The notes below the pieces were generated by a model. The model searched no databases and was not told where the DNA came from. It was given only the letters and a program-made list of their open reading frames with translations. 64,000 nucleotides of DNA, from NCBI GenBank assembly GCA_051201585.1, contig CP179198.1, forward strand, positions 558,001 through 622,000, given 5' to 3'. Within the stretch, counting starts at the first letter, position 1. Every line of letters begins with the position of its first letter. Of the stretch, positions 9,576 through 17,597 are shown piece after piece. Position numbers and translations under genes: made by a program. The DNA comes from UBA868 sp016776875 (GTDB taxonomy: Bacteria > Pseudomonadota > Gammaproteobacteria > Arenicellales > UBA868).

Positions 9576-10526
9576 CAGATATCCTGCTTTCAGTGCGTCA
9601 CTTACGTGTCGTGTTCCCTCATCGCTATGGGGATCTCGTGCCCATCGACGACATCTCGTTTAATGTGCAAAAAGGCGAGATCATCGGCTTTGTTGGCGAA
9701 TCTGGTGCTGGCAAGTCAATGACGGGTGCAGCGATTATGGGATTGATCGATGATCCCGGGATGATCGAGAGCGGAGAGATTTGGCTTGGCGATGTTCGAA
9801 TCGATCAATTGGATGCCAAAAGATTGATAAAGATTCGAGGAAAACGAATCAGTATGATCTTTCAGGATCCTTTGACGAGCCTTAATCCGCTTAAAACGAT
9901 TGGGGATCAACTTGTCGAAACGATACTGGCACATCTGCCTGTCAATGCTGATCAAGCTAAACGAAAAGCATTAATTGGCCTTGAGGAGGTCGGGATTGAC
10001 CCGGGACGATTTAACGCTTATCCGCATGAATTTTCGGGTGGCATGCGTCAGCGCGTTGTGATTGCTCTTGCACTGGCCGCTGAGCCGGAGCTAATTATTG
10101 CCGATGAGCCAACAACAGCTTTGGATGTCTCGGTACAGGCTCAGGTTTTAGAGCTGTTAAAAAAACTATGTCGTGAGCGAAATGCGTCGGTCATGCTCAT
10201 TACCCATGATATGGGAGTGATTGCTGAAACAACTGATCGGGTGGCTGTACTTTACGCCGGCCGTTTGGTTGAGATAGGAAACACGGCATCCTTGCTGAGT
10301 AGCCCCCGTCATCCTTACACCCGGGGATTGATAGCGTCCACTCCCTCAGTTGAGCATGGTGATATTTCGACTCATCTTTATCAGATCGACGGGTCTATGC
10401 CGCGCTTGGATGCGTTACCGACAGGATGTAGCTTTTCATCCTCGCTGCCAAGACGCGTTGCCTCGCTGTCGATTGAGCCAACCCGAAGTGATCAATGAGC
10501 GCGTTGCCTGTTTTTTATATGAGTAA
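9572..10526 (+). CDS. ABC transporter ATPase, DppD/OppD type, frameshift near C-terminus
   Basis: The true start is GTG 9572, overlapping the permease stop as GTGA. The protein has Walker A 'GESGAGKS', signature 'FSGGMRQRV', Walker B 'LIIADEPTTALD' and switch His 'THDMG'. As read, the last residues after 'PTGCSF' do not resemble the family. Shortening the T-run at 10433-10436 by one gives 'GCSFHPRCQDALPRC', then 'ACFLYE' and stop TAA at 10524-10526. This is exactly the Cys-rich C-terminal extension of oligopeptide ATPases. The corrected stop also overlaps the next gene's ATG at 10519, matching the coupling of all other genes here. It powers import with the second ATPase. Confidence 0.9.
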
Positions 10527-11364
10527 GCGTGAATTCATAAGGATTGATCGGTTAAGTCAGCGATTTGATCTCTCGGATCCCTGGATTGCCCGTGTGATCT
10601 CTCGACGTCCCAAGCAATTTCTGGATGCTGTCGATAATGTCTCTTTTAACATCGAAAAAGGTAAAACCTATGCGCTTGTGGGTGAGAGCGGCTCGGGTAA
10701 GTCTACGATTGCGCTTACGGCGGTTGGGTTACTTCGACCCACTGGAGGCAGCGTATTGATCGATGGACATAATCTTTACGATCGTACTCAATCCCAGTTA
10801 GAGCATCGCCGGATTCGCAGGCGACTGCAGATGGTATTCCAGTCCCCCTATGCATCGCTTAATCCGCGTTGGCGGGTAGGCAGCATTCTCGCAGAGCCGC
10901 TAAGGGTGTTTTCGTTGACGGACTCTCAATCTGCTGAAAGCCGTCGGGTGCATGAGCTGCTTGAACAGGTCGGACTTTCAATATCCGATGCGCATCGGTT
11001 TCCTCACGAATTCTCAGGTGGTCAACGCCAGAGGATTTCGATCGCCCGAGCGCTTGCCTCGCGACCTGAGTTTATTGTCTGTGATGAGCCGACTTCCGCA
11101 CTTGATGTCTCGGTTCAGGCGCAGGTCTTAAATCTTTTAAAGCGATTGCAGAATGATTTGGGATTAACCTATCTATTTATTACTCACGATCTTGCGGTCG
11201 TAAGGGTGATGGCGCATCGAATTGGTGTGTTGAAGTCAGGTCGGCTTATCGAAGAAGAGTCAACTGAATCTTTGATTGAATCTCCCCAATCAGAATACAC
11301 GAAAATGTTGATCCGTTCTGCGCCCCGAATTGGCCGTGCAACGACTGCGACATCTTTTCCCTGA
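10519..11364 (+). CDS. ABC transporter ATPase, DppF/OppF type
   Basis: A 281-residue cytoplasmic ATPase. Start ATG 10519 is preferred over the upstream ATG at 10495 because it overlaps the corrected stop of the preceding ATPase gene and the family begins near here. Walker A 'GESGSGKST', Q-loop 'MVFQSPYASLNPRW', signature 'FSGGQRQRI', Walker B 'FIVCDEPTSALD' and switch 'THDLA' are all intact. The 'SLNPR' sequence after the Q-loop is usual for DppF/OppF. The C-terminal tail is short and lacks the full Cys-rich extension, which is common for this subunit. Last gene of the importer operon. Confidence 0.9.
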   Translation: MSKREFIRIDRLSQRFDLSDPWIARVISRRPKQFLDAVDNVSFNIEKGKTYALVGESGSGKSTIALTAVGLLRPTGGSVLIDGHNLYDRTQSQLEHRRIRRRLQMVFQSPYASLNPRWRVGSILAEPLRVFSLTDSQSAESRRVHELLEQVGLSISDAHRFPHEFSGGQRQRISIARALASRPEFIVCDEPTSALDVSVQAQVLNLLKRLQNDLGLTYLFITHDLAVVRVMAHRIGVLKSGRLIEEESTESLIESPQSEYTKMLIRSAPRIGRATTATSFP

Positions 11365-11473
11365 AAGCATTGCCCGCATTTCACTTTTTGCAGAGCTGAA
11401 TAAGAGAAGGCCGGTTGGGCCTCATTGAAGACCAACAGTGCGATACCGAATGAGGGTTAGGCGCAGCGAGTTG

Positions 11474-12637
11474 CTATCGAATAACCGGGATTTCAGGAGG
11501 CGCTCGACGGGTAAGGTACTCGGCCCCATTTTCCGTGATCACAATGTTTTCCTCATGCACGAGTTGGCGTCCCGGTTCAAACGTCATCCCGGGTTCCAGT
11601 GTCATCACAACGCCTGGCTCGAGGACACGCTGATCATCAGGATGCACTGATGGCCACTCGGTGAGTAACATACCGAGCCCATGACCCATTCGCCCGATGC
11701 TATTACCTAATGCGCCGGCGTCTTCCATGATCTTCCACATGGCGGACCAGACGTCCCGCATTTTCGCACCAGGGCGCGCAGCTTCGAAACCGGCATCCAA
11801 TGCTTGATGAATTGCATCATTAGCGCGAGCGGTATCGTCCGCGACGTGGCGAAATCCAAAGTTACGGTCGAAGTCACAGAAGTAGCCATCGAAAACCGTT
11901 CCTGTATCAATGATTAAAACATCGCCTGATTCGGGGATGCGAGAGGTAGGTCCCATAATAATACTGTCGTAGCCACCTGGGCCGGAGCCTGCCACCATAA
12001 ACGGCGTGTTGTCTGCACCGCGCTCCAGCAAATCAATGCGCATGCGTTTCGTGATGTCGAGTTCAGAATGGCCGATTGCTGCAAAACTGGGTAAGGTCTC
12101 AAACGCGCCAGATGTGATTTGGCAGACGTGACGAATTTTTTCAATTTCGGCCGGCGATTTAACGAATCGTTGTTGAAGCAAAAGTTCTGCGCAGTCAACA
12201 ACATCGGAGGAAAGATTTTGCGCTAGGGTTTGTGCGTCACCGGCAGGCATGCGCAGGATACTTTCTGGCCCCATTGGCATACCGACACGACCAAAACGCG
12301 AAGACAACGCTTCGATTACACTGGATAGAAGAGAAATGCCGTCGTCAGACGGACGTGGTGACGGCCACGTGCGGACGTCATCAATCCAAGTTGCACACAT
12401 TCCTGTTTCGCCAATCGCGGGAATGACAGCGATGGGTTTGCCTTCAGCAGGGATCACCAAGAACCAGGGTCGAGTCGGGCTCTCGAAAAACTGAGTGTGA
12501 AAGCCCGTGTAGTAGCGAATCTCAGCCTCTGTCGTGACAAGAATGGCGTCGAGATGCGCGGCATGCATGAGCTGCTGGGTAAGCTCGGTGCGTGCTTCAA
12601 ACTCGGTCTGAGAAAATCCGCGAGTTGGTTCAGTCAT
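11474..12637 (-). CDS. M24 family metallohydrolase (Xaa-Pro peptidase / creatinase / ectoine hydrolase-like)
   Basis: A 387-residue protein with a creatinase-like N-terminal domain (residues 1-160) and a pita-bread catalytic domain. Metal-ligand candidates are all present: Asp244 ('IIDTG'), Asp255, His319 ('MGHGLG'), Glu348 ('TLEPGM') and Glu362 or Glu363 ('HEEN'). This argues for a metal-dependent peptidase or amidase rather than creatinase, which has lost the metals. Homologues cleave Xaa-Pro bonds or open cyclic amidines such as ectoine. It is the last gene of a minus-strand operon with only 11 bases between it and the ammonia-lyase gene. Operon partners favour a catabolic hydrolase that yields an amino acid for the PLP enzyme. 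The substrate is not resolved. Confidence 0.85.
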   Translation of the reverse strand: MTEPTRGFSQTEFEARTELTQQLMHAAHLDAILVTTEAEIRYYTGFHTQFFESPTRPWFLVIPAEGKPIAVIPAIGETGMCATWIDDVRTWPSPRPSDDGISLLSSVIEALSSRFGRVGMPMGPESILRMPAGDAQTLAQNLSSDVVDCAELLLQQRFVKSPAEIEKIRHVCQITSGAFETLPSFAAIGHSELDITKRMRIDLLERGADNTPFMVAGSGPGGYDSIIMGPTSRIPESGDVLIIDTGTVFDGYFCDFDRNFGFRHVADDTARANDAIHQALDAGFEAARPGAKMRDVWSAMWKIMEDAGALGNSIGRMGHGLGMLLTEWPSVHPDDQRVLEPGVVMTLEPGMTFEPGRQLVHEENIVITENGAEYLTRRAPPEIPVIR

Positions 12638-12648
12638 GAGGCTACCTT

Positions 12649-13872
12649 TTAAGATAAGACCGATTCGGCAGGAACACCAACCAACGCTTCATATAGCTCT
12701 GGGTCGGTCGCCCCTTCTGTGCCAAAAATTAATATTCTGCTCTGGTGATCGAGAGACATTTCACGAGCAAGTCGGTCATCGTTGATTGCGCCAATTAATC
12801 CCGCAATACCGGCTATCGCAGACTCGCCGGACACGACGGGTCCATCAGACTCAACGCCTTTTGCCAATAACTGCATTAGTGGTCCAATTGGCGCATCCGA
12901 GATTGTGGTGAAATGTCGTGCCCCTGCATGCAAAATTTCCCAGCCTAATGCTGATACTTCACCGCAGGAAAGTCCGGCCATTAGGCTTTCTTTAGTGATA
13001 TTTACGACACGCTCTTCGCCGGCTTTTGCGCTTTCGTATAAGCATGCGGCAGGTACCGGTTCAACGACTACGATGTGTGGCATCTCTTTACCATAGCGAA
13101 ACCAGAGATCGGCGCAAACCGCGCCCGCCAAACCGCCACAACCGCCCTGAACAAAGACATGACTTGGAATGACTGACTCGGGAAGTTGATCCATTGCTTC
13201 GGTTGTCATTAGCGTGTACCCGGCCATGACGTCGCGAGGAACTTCCATATAACCGGGATAAGAGGTATCCGATACGATGTGCCAACCATTCTCTTTAGCG
13301 TCCAAGTCAGCTTGTCGTACCGAGTCATCATAGTTACCGTCAACCCGAATGACGGTTGCGCCAAAAGCCTCAACCGCTTCCTGACGCGCCTGACTTACGT
13401 TAGCATGCATGTAGATCATGCACTCGCATCCAAATCGTTCTGCACCCCAAGCTACGGATCGCCCATGATTACCATCGGTGGCTGTCACAACCGTTATGTT
13501 TTTCACTTCATCGGCAAATTTTCCGTCGTTGATATCGGTCAGGCTCACTGACTCACTGGAGGGTCGTTGGCTCAACACCTGTTGCAGCACTTGTTGAACC
13601 GCGTACGCGCCACCAAGCGCTTTGAAACTTCGAAGACCAAATCGGTCGCTTTCGTCTTTATAGAAAATTGACTGAACCCCGACAGCGTTAGCAAGACCTT
13701 GAAGATGAAGCAACGGGGTGGGTTGGTATCCCTCCCAATTAGAAATCATCTCCTGCGCAACCGCACATCGATCAGGTGGAAGAATTGCTTTTATCGCGCC
13801 AGGACAGGGTTGTGGTGGTAGCGCTGCGGTGTTGTGATGGGATTGCGCAATTGAGACTGTAGGTAGTGACAT
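12649..13872 (-). CDS. dpaL: Diaminopropionate ammonia-lyase-like PLP enzyme
   Basis: A 407-residue fold-type II PLP enzyme. The segment 'YKDESDRFGLRSFKALGG' places the PLP lysine at Lys84, and 'TATDGNHGRSVAWGA' and 'QGGCGGLAGAV' match the phosphate-binding and Gly-rich loops. The phrases 'SYPGYMEVPRDVMAGY' and 'EP..AACLYES' are characteristic of 2,3-diaminopropionate ammonia-lyase (YgeX/DpaL), and the length fits this family (about 400) better than plain threonine dehydratase. The family turns diaminopropionate (and some D/L-serine-like substrates) into pyruvate and ammonia through 2-aminoacrylate. A RidA gene in the same operon can deal with that reactive intermediate. EutB-like enzymes of ectoine use are distant relatives and cannot be fully excluded. 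Confidence 0.8.
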   Translation of the reverse strand: MSLPTVSIAQSHHNTAALPPQPCPGAIKAILPPDRCAVAQEMISNWEGYQPTPLLHLQGLANAVGVQSIFYKDESDRFGLRSFKALGGAYAVQQVLQQVLSQRPSSESVSLTDINDGKFADEVKNITVVTATDGNHGRSVAWGAERFGCECMIYMHANVSQARQEAVEAFGATVIRVDGNYDDSVRQADLDAKENGWHIVSDTSYPGYMEVPRDVMAGYTLMTTEAMDQLPESVIPSHVFVQGGCGGLAGAVCADLWFRYGKEMPHIVVVEPVPAACLYESAKAGEERVVNITKESLMAGLSCGEVSALGWEILHAGARHFTTISDAPIGPLMQLLAKGVESDGPVVSGESAIAGIAGLIGAINDDRLAREMSLDHQSRILIFGTEGATDPELYEALVGVPAESVLS

Positions 13873-13896
13873 GGCTAACTCATGGATTCGTTTATT

Positions 13897-14595
13897 TCAG
13901 TGTTTAACGGCTAAAAGCTCATCAAGAAATTTGATAAACCATTGTCCCGCGTTAGAAAGCGATACATCGCTCAGGCGATTTTGTTCCTCTCTGGATTGCG
14001 CGCCGGGTTTTTCCCATGGCGCGCCGTCCAAGACTTGCCATCGTTTCCATATTTCGCGAGTACATTCCGGATGAAACTGTGTGCCAACAACGTGATGATT
14101 GTACCGAAAAGCTTGATTTGGGAATAAAGCGCCCGACGCGAGTTTTTCTGCGCCATTGGGTATTTCAAATCCCCGCGAGTGATACTGTGCGGCAACGAAA
14201 CCTTTTGGGACAAACTCCGGTTCACTTACGGTTGATTGAATCTCATAAAAACCAAATTCCTCGAGTCCATCCGCGTGAGGGGCGACTTTGGCGCCTAAGA
14301 CGTGGGCAATAAGTTGCGCGCCAAGACAAAGTCCCAGCATCGGTATGTTGTGCTCTAAGCATTTTTCGATCCAGCGTGCCTCATCGTAAAGATAAGGAGA
14401 TCGATCCATCTCATCGACATTGGCAGCGCCGCCCAGAATGACAACGCCGCCCCATTCGGGATCAGGTGCAGTCAGTGGTTGGTTTTCAAAAGGCTGGTAC
14501 CACTCGACGTCAAATCCGCGTTTTTGGAGATGAATAGACGCGAGGTCATCATGACATTCGTCGTGATGCTCAATGACCATGATCTTGCGACTCAT
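13897..14595 (-). CDS. Class I glutamine amidotransferase-like protein
   Basis: A 232-residue cytoplasmic protein with the class I glutaminase triad: Cys90 in 'GLCLGAQ', and His175 and Glu177 in 'QFHPE'. It begins 'RKIMVIEHHDECHDDLA', which resembles stand-alone GMP-synthase-like or PuuD-like GATase proteins. Such stand-alone members either supply ammonia to a partner or hydrolyse gamma-glutamyl amides of catabolic intermediates. It lies 24 bases upstream of the ammonia-lyase gene and 22 downstream of the racemase-like gene, so it belongs to the operon. No synthetase or acceptor subunit is encoded next to it, which favours a gamma-glutamyl hydrolase role. That role is inference. Confidence 0.8.
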   Translation of the reverse strand: MSRKIMVIEHHDECHDDLASIHLQKRGFDVEWYQPFENQPLTAPDPEWGGVVILGGAANVDEMDRSPYLYDEARWIEKCLEHNIPMLGLCLGAQLIAHVLGAKVAPHADGLEEFGFYEIQSTVSEPEFVPKGFVAAQYHSRGFEIPNGAEKLASGALFPNQAFRYNHHVVGTQFHPECTREIWKRWQVLDGAPWEKPGAQSREEQNRLSDVSLSNAGQWFIKFLDELLAVKH

Positions 14596-14617
14596 AACAA
14601 TTTAGCGCAGGCCAATG

Positions 14618-15406
14618 TCAGGCCGGAAGTGTGAACAGCTTTCCGAACCCCGCAATTTTATCGTTGATATTGGCGAGGCGAAGGCTGTGCCAGATCATGG
14701 CGTGATTAGACGAAGTGACCGGTTTTCCTAGAGCTGTTTCAATATCGGCAACACAGTGTGCAAGCCTTAGGCTAGTGCAAGATACAAACACGCCATCTAC
14801 ATTATCGTGACGACCAATCTTGAGCGCGGCGTCCTGCATACTTTCGGCCGAGATATGGGCAACGAGATTATCATCGTCCTGATTAAAGGAGCCAAAAACA
14901 GGTACCTCGAAACCCTTACTTTCGATGTACCGCTTGATAAATTGATTGACCTCATCTGAGTAAGGCGTGAGCACACCGATTCGCTGACAGTGGGTCGCTC
15001 GAAATGCGGCAAACGCTGCCGTAATTGGCGTTGTCGCTTTTGCCTCTGGACGGGCCGCATGAATAAGCTCAAAGACGCGCTCCTCGCCGATAATAATGGA
15101 CGCGGATGTGCAACCATAGGCGACGACATCGAGAGGGACACCCGGAAGAATAATATCCGTTCGATCCGTAATATACGGTTCCATCGCCCTCAAGCTTTCG
15201 GGTGTGACGGTGGGCGAGTTCGGAATGCGTGATTGATAAATTGCGACACCCGGGATATTCACAACCTGCTGATATTCATATTCAACACTATGATCGCTCG
15301 CCAGAACGACGAGACCAATTCGGGCACGTTCTGCTATGCCGCTATCGACCTGATAGGGTAGGTTAGTCAGGTTTATAAAGTCCTGCTGAGATGGTTTTTG
15401 TTGCAT
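14618..15406 (-). CDS. Asp/Glu racemase superfamily enzyme (maleate isomerase / arylmalonate decarboxylase / EutA-like)
   Basis: A 262-residue protein with the two-cysteine active site of the superfamily: Cys99 in 'AYGCTSAS' and Cys210 in 'FVSCTSLRL', each following a hydrophobic strand. The sequence 'ARIGLVVLASDHSVEYEYQ' near residue 28 and 'ITPYS..VN' type motifs ('GVLTPYSDEVNQF') are those of maleate cis-trans isomerases, arylmalonate decarboxylases and EutA of ectoine gene clusters. The reaction could be isomerisation, racemisation or decarboxylation through a thiol-stabilised enediolate. In this operon a racemase preparing a stereoisomer for the PLP lyase is attractive but unproven. Confidence 0.8.
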   Translation of the reverse strand: MQQKPSQQDFINLTNLPYQVDSGIAERARIGLVVLASDHSVEYEYQQVVNIPGVAIYQSRIPNSPTVTPESLRAMEPYITDRTDIILPGVPLDVVAYGCTSASIIIGEERVFELIHAARPEAKATTPITAAFAAFRATHCQRIGVLTPYSDEVNQFIKRYIESKGFEVPVFGSFNQDDDNLVAHISAESMQDAALKIGRHDNVDGVFVSCTSLRLAHCVADIETALGKPVTSSNHAMIWHSLRLANINDKIAGFGKLFTLPA

Positions 15407-15466
15407 CAGTTCAACCCAAGGTAAATTTGGTCAGATCATGTGCAAATATCTCATGGAAAGGCATGC

Positions 15467-15820
15467 CTAGCTGACTGCCGCAATAATGGCAATCTCAACA
15501 GTGAACTGCGGTGCGGCGAGTTTGGCTTCGACACAGGCGCGGGCGGGGCTTTGGCCCGGAGTCACCCAGGCATCCCATACCTCGTTCATCTCGGCGAAGG
15601 TTGCCATATCAGACAGCCAGATCGTTGCCGAGATAAGGCAAGATTTATCAGTGCCCGCTTCTTGCAGAAGTGCGTCAATTTGATTGAGAATGCATTTGGT
15701 TTGGTTAGCCGCGCTCTCGCCTGGCGCATCACGCGCAACTTGTCCGGCCGTATAGACCAAATCACCATGAACGACAGCCTGACTCATTCTGTCACCAACT
15801 TGAATTCTTTTGATGGGCAT
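15467..15820 (-). CDS. RidA/YjgF family enamine/imine deaminase
   Basis: A 117-residue protein of standard RidA length. It has 'GDLVYTAGQVARDAPG', 'Q....ILNQIDALLQEAG', 'ISATIWLSDMATFAEMNEVWD' (split across the trimer interface) and 'PARACVEAKLA' with the Arg that binds the substrate carboxylate, followed by 'VEIAIIA'. RidA hydrolyses 2-aminoacrylate and related imines released by PLP enzymes. It is the first gene of the operon containing a diaminopropionate ammonia-lyase homologue, which makes just such an intermediate. The next gene follows after 60 bases. The 231 bases upstream (15821-16051) are AT-rich and shared with a divergent gene; no clear promoter pair was identified there. Confidence 0.88.
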   Translation of the reverse strand: MPIKRIQVGDRMSQAVVHGDLVYTAGQVARDAPGESAANQTKCILNQIDALLQEAGTDKSCLISATIWLSDMATFAEMNEVWDAWVTPGQSPARACVEAKLAAPQFTVEIAIIAAVS

Positions 15821-16051
15821 TTTTTCTGATCTCCAGTAGATTGCAGGGTCTCGATGTTGGTTGGCGCAGGATTTTAAGCGCCAACCGCGTCAAAGGACTT
15901 GACGTCTGATGAGGTTAATTCTAATGGGGAATGATTGGGAGATATAGGGAAGATCGTTGGCAATAGCAGTAAAATAACAAATGTTATATATTCAACCCAA
16001 CTTGACGTTATGTCTAATAAATTTCCAAGAAAATAAAAGAGGAAAGTAATT

Positions 16052-16432
16052 GTGAAAATAAGAAATCTAGTCGCCGGTTTTGGAGTATTTTTTCTTTTAA
16101 CGCCGATTGTAAACGCGGGCACGCCGATGCAGGTGTGGCGATGTCAGTTGAACGATAACGTCTCGGAAGAAGAGGTGATGGCGCGGGCGGCAGAATGGAA
16201 GGCTGCAGCCACGAAAGTGCCAGGTGGTGAAGGACTATCCCAGAGTGTGATGTTTCCCGTTGCTGCAGGCGCCGATGGACTGGGCACTGACATCCTGTAT
16301 ACCGTTCAATGGAAATCTTTTTCTCACTTTGGCGAGTGGTGGGATAATTACAACGATTCCGATGCGGCGGCTTTAGAGGGGCAGACGATGACCTGTCATG
16401 GCAGCGGACTTTGGGAGCGAGAGGAAGGCTGA
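16052..16432 (+). CDS. Small exported protein of unknown function
   Basis: A 126-residue protein starting at GTG 16052 after an AGAGGA site. Residues 1-22 form a signal peptide with a cut after 'IVNAG' region, so the mature protein of about 100 residues should be periplasmic or secreted. Two cysteines (in 'VWRCQLN' and 'MTCHGSG') may form a disulfide. The middle part, 'WKAAATKVPGG', 'ILYTVQWKSFSHFGEWWDNYN', shows the alternating pattern of a small alpha/beta (dimeric alpha-beta barrel-like) fold, but no family was recognised. It stands alone: divergent from RidA and closed by a strong terminator 23 bases downstream. Confidence 0.7.
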   Translation: MKIRNLVAGFGVFFLLTPIVNAGTPMQVWRCQLNDNVSEEEVMARAAEWKAAATKVPGGEGLSQSVMFPVAAGADGLGTDILYTVQWKSFSHFGEWWDNYNDSDAAALEGQTMTCHGSGLWEREEG

Positions 16433-16455
16433 ATCAGTTTTTTAAATTAGTTTTG

Positions 16456-16488
16456 AAAAGGGGCTGCGACTGAGCAGCCCCTTTTTTT
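16456..16488 (+). terminator. Strong intrinsic terminator
   Basis: The arms 16456-16467 (AAAAGGGGCTGC) and 16474-16485 (GCAGCCCCTTTT) pair perfectly around the 6-base loop GACTGA, and the T-run continues to 16488. It separates the small exported protein from the amidinotransferase gene that starts 24 bases later. Confidence 0.92.
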
Positions 16489-16511
16489 ACGCTCAGTTTT
16501 TTGGGTTACGT

Positions 16512-17561
16512 ATGTCTATAGTATGGAGTTGCAACGAGTGGGATCCCCTCGAAGAAGTCATTGTGGGGAATCCTTTTAATGCACGATTTCCTTATGCAGA
16601 CCCGAGCACTCGATTGGCAGAGTATCCTGATCGATCACTTGATCAAATTCCGCAAGGTCCATTTCCTTCGAAAATAATCGAGGAAACTGAGGAAGATCTT
16701 CAGAAATTTGTCGATGTAATGTGCGCAAAAGGGATTGTCGTTCGCCGTCCTGAGGTATGGCCCCATGAGCGAAAAATTCGAACAACGCTCTGGGAATCCG
16801 AGGGGTATTACAATTACTGCCCCCGGGATATTTTGCTCGTCATTGGCGATAAGATCATCGAGACGCCAAACGTCATTCGGAGTCGCTCGCTTGAGACGGG
16901 CAGCTATCGCGACCTGTTGATGGAGTATTTTTCTGATGGCGCCGTTTGGCTGAGTGCGCCAAAACCCCTGCTTGCTGATCGTTTATTTGAGGCCGATCTT
17001 GATAAACCCGCGCCTCGTAATGACGAGCCGGCCTTCGATGCCGCTAACGTCCTAAGGTTTGGTCACGATTTGTTATATCTGGTGAGCGCGACGGGGAACG
17101 AATTAGGCGGACACTGGTTGCAGCGCATGCTGGGGAGCGATTTTCGCGTCCATTTTTTAAAAGATGTGTACTTTGGAAGTCATATTGATTCGACGTTAGT
17201 CGCGCTGCGGCCGGGATTAATTCTGGCGAATCCGGAAAGATTAACAATGGATACGATTCCTTCTTTTCTTAAAGATTGGGAAATTATCTTTAGTCCTCCA
17301 ATGGAGAGGCAGGAACGCCATAGTGCCGAGTATCTCAGACGGGCAATCGGGAGTGAGTGGATTGATATGAACTTATTCAGTCTGGACCCTGAGACTGTTG
17401 TTGTTGATCGCCATCAAAGTGCACTTATCCGCTTGCTGGAGAGCAAGGGATTTGATGTTGTTCCTCTTGAACTTCGTCACGCCAGAATGCTGGGGGGTGG
17501 CTTTCATTGCGTGACGCTCGATACCCGACGTCGGGGAGTAATGGATTCATATTTCAGCTGA
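16512..17561 (+). CDS. Glycine amidinotransferase-like (AGAT family) enzyme
   Basis: A 349-residue member of the L-arginine:glycine amidinotransferase family, which transfers the amidino group of arginine to an amine through a Cys-amidino intermediate. Visible landmarks are the N-terminal 'SCNEWDPLEEVIVG', Asp176 region 'FDAANVLRFGHDLL', His224 in 'GSHIDSTLVALRPGL', 'LANPERL' and the nucleophile Cys333 in 'GGGFHCVTLDTRRRG'. The set matches the Asp-His-Cys site of the family. It differs from the second copy at 32.7 kb (e.g. HIDST against HIDAT), so acceptors may differ. The start follows the terminator at once, leaving no long leader. The membrane NRPS gene begins 36 bases after its stop, so both are likely co-transcribed. 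Confidence 0.88.
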   Translation: MSIVWSCNEWDPLEEVIVGNPFNARFPYADPSTRLAEYPDRSLDQIPQGPFPSKIIEETEEDLQKFVDVMCAKGIVVRRPEVWPHERKIRTTLWESEGYYNYCPRDILLVIGDKIIETPNVIRSRSLETGSYRDLLMEYFSDGAVWLSAPKPLLADRLFEADLDKPAPRNDEPAFDAANVLRFGHDLLYLVSATGNELGGHWLQRMLGSDFRVHFLKDVYFGSHIDSTLVALRPGLILANPERLTMDTIPSFLKDWEIIFSPPMERQERHSAEYLRRAIGSEWIDMNLFSLDPETVVVDRHQSALIRLLESKGFDVVPLELRHARMLGGGFHCVTLDTRRRGVMDSYFS

Positions 17562-17597
17562 GATTAACAGGGGCGCGATACCCTTAAGGGGCGATTG

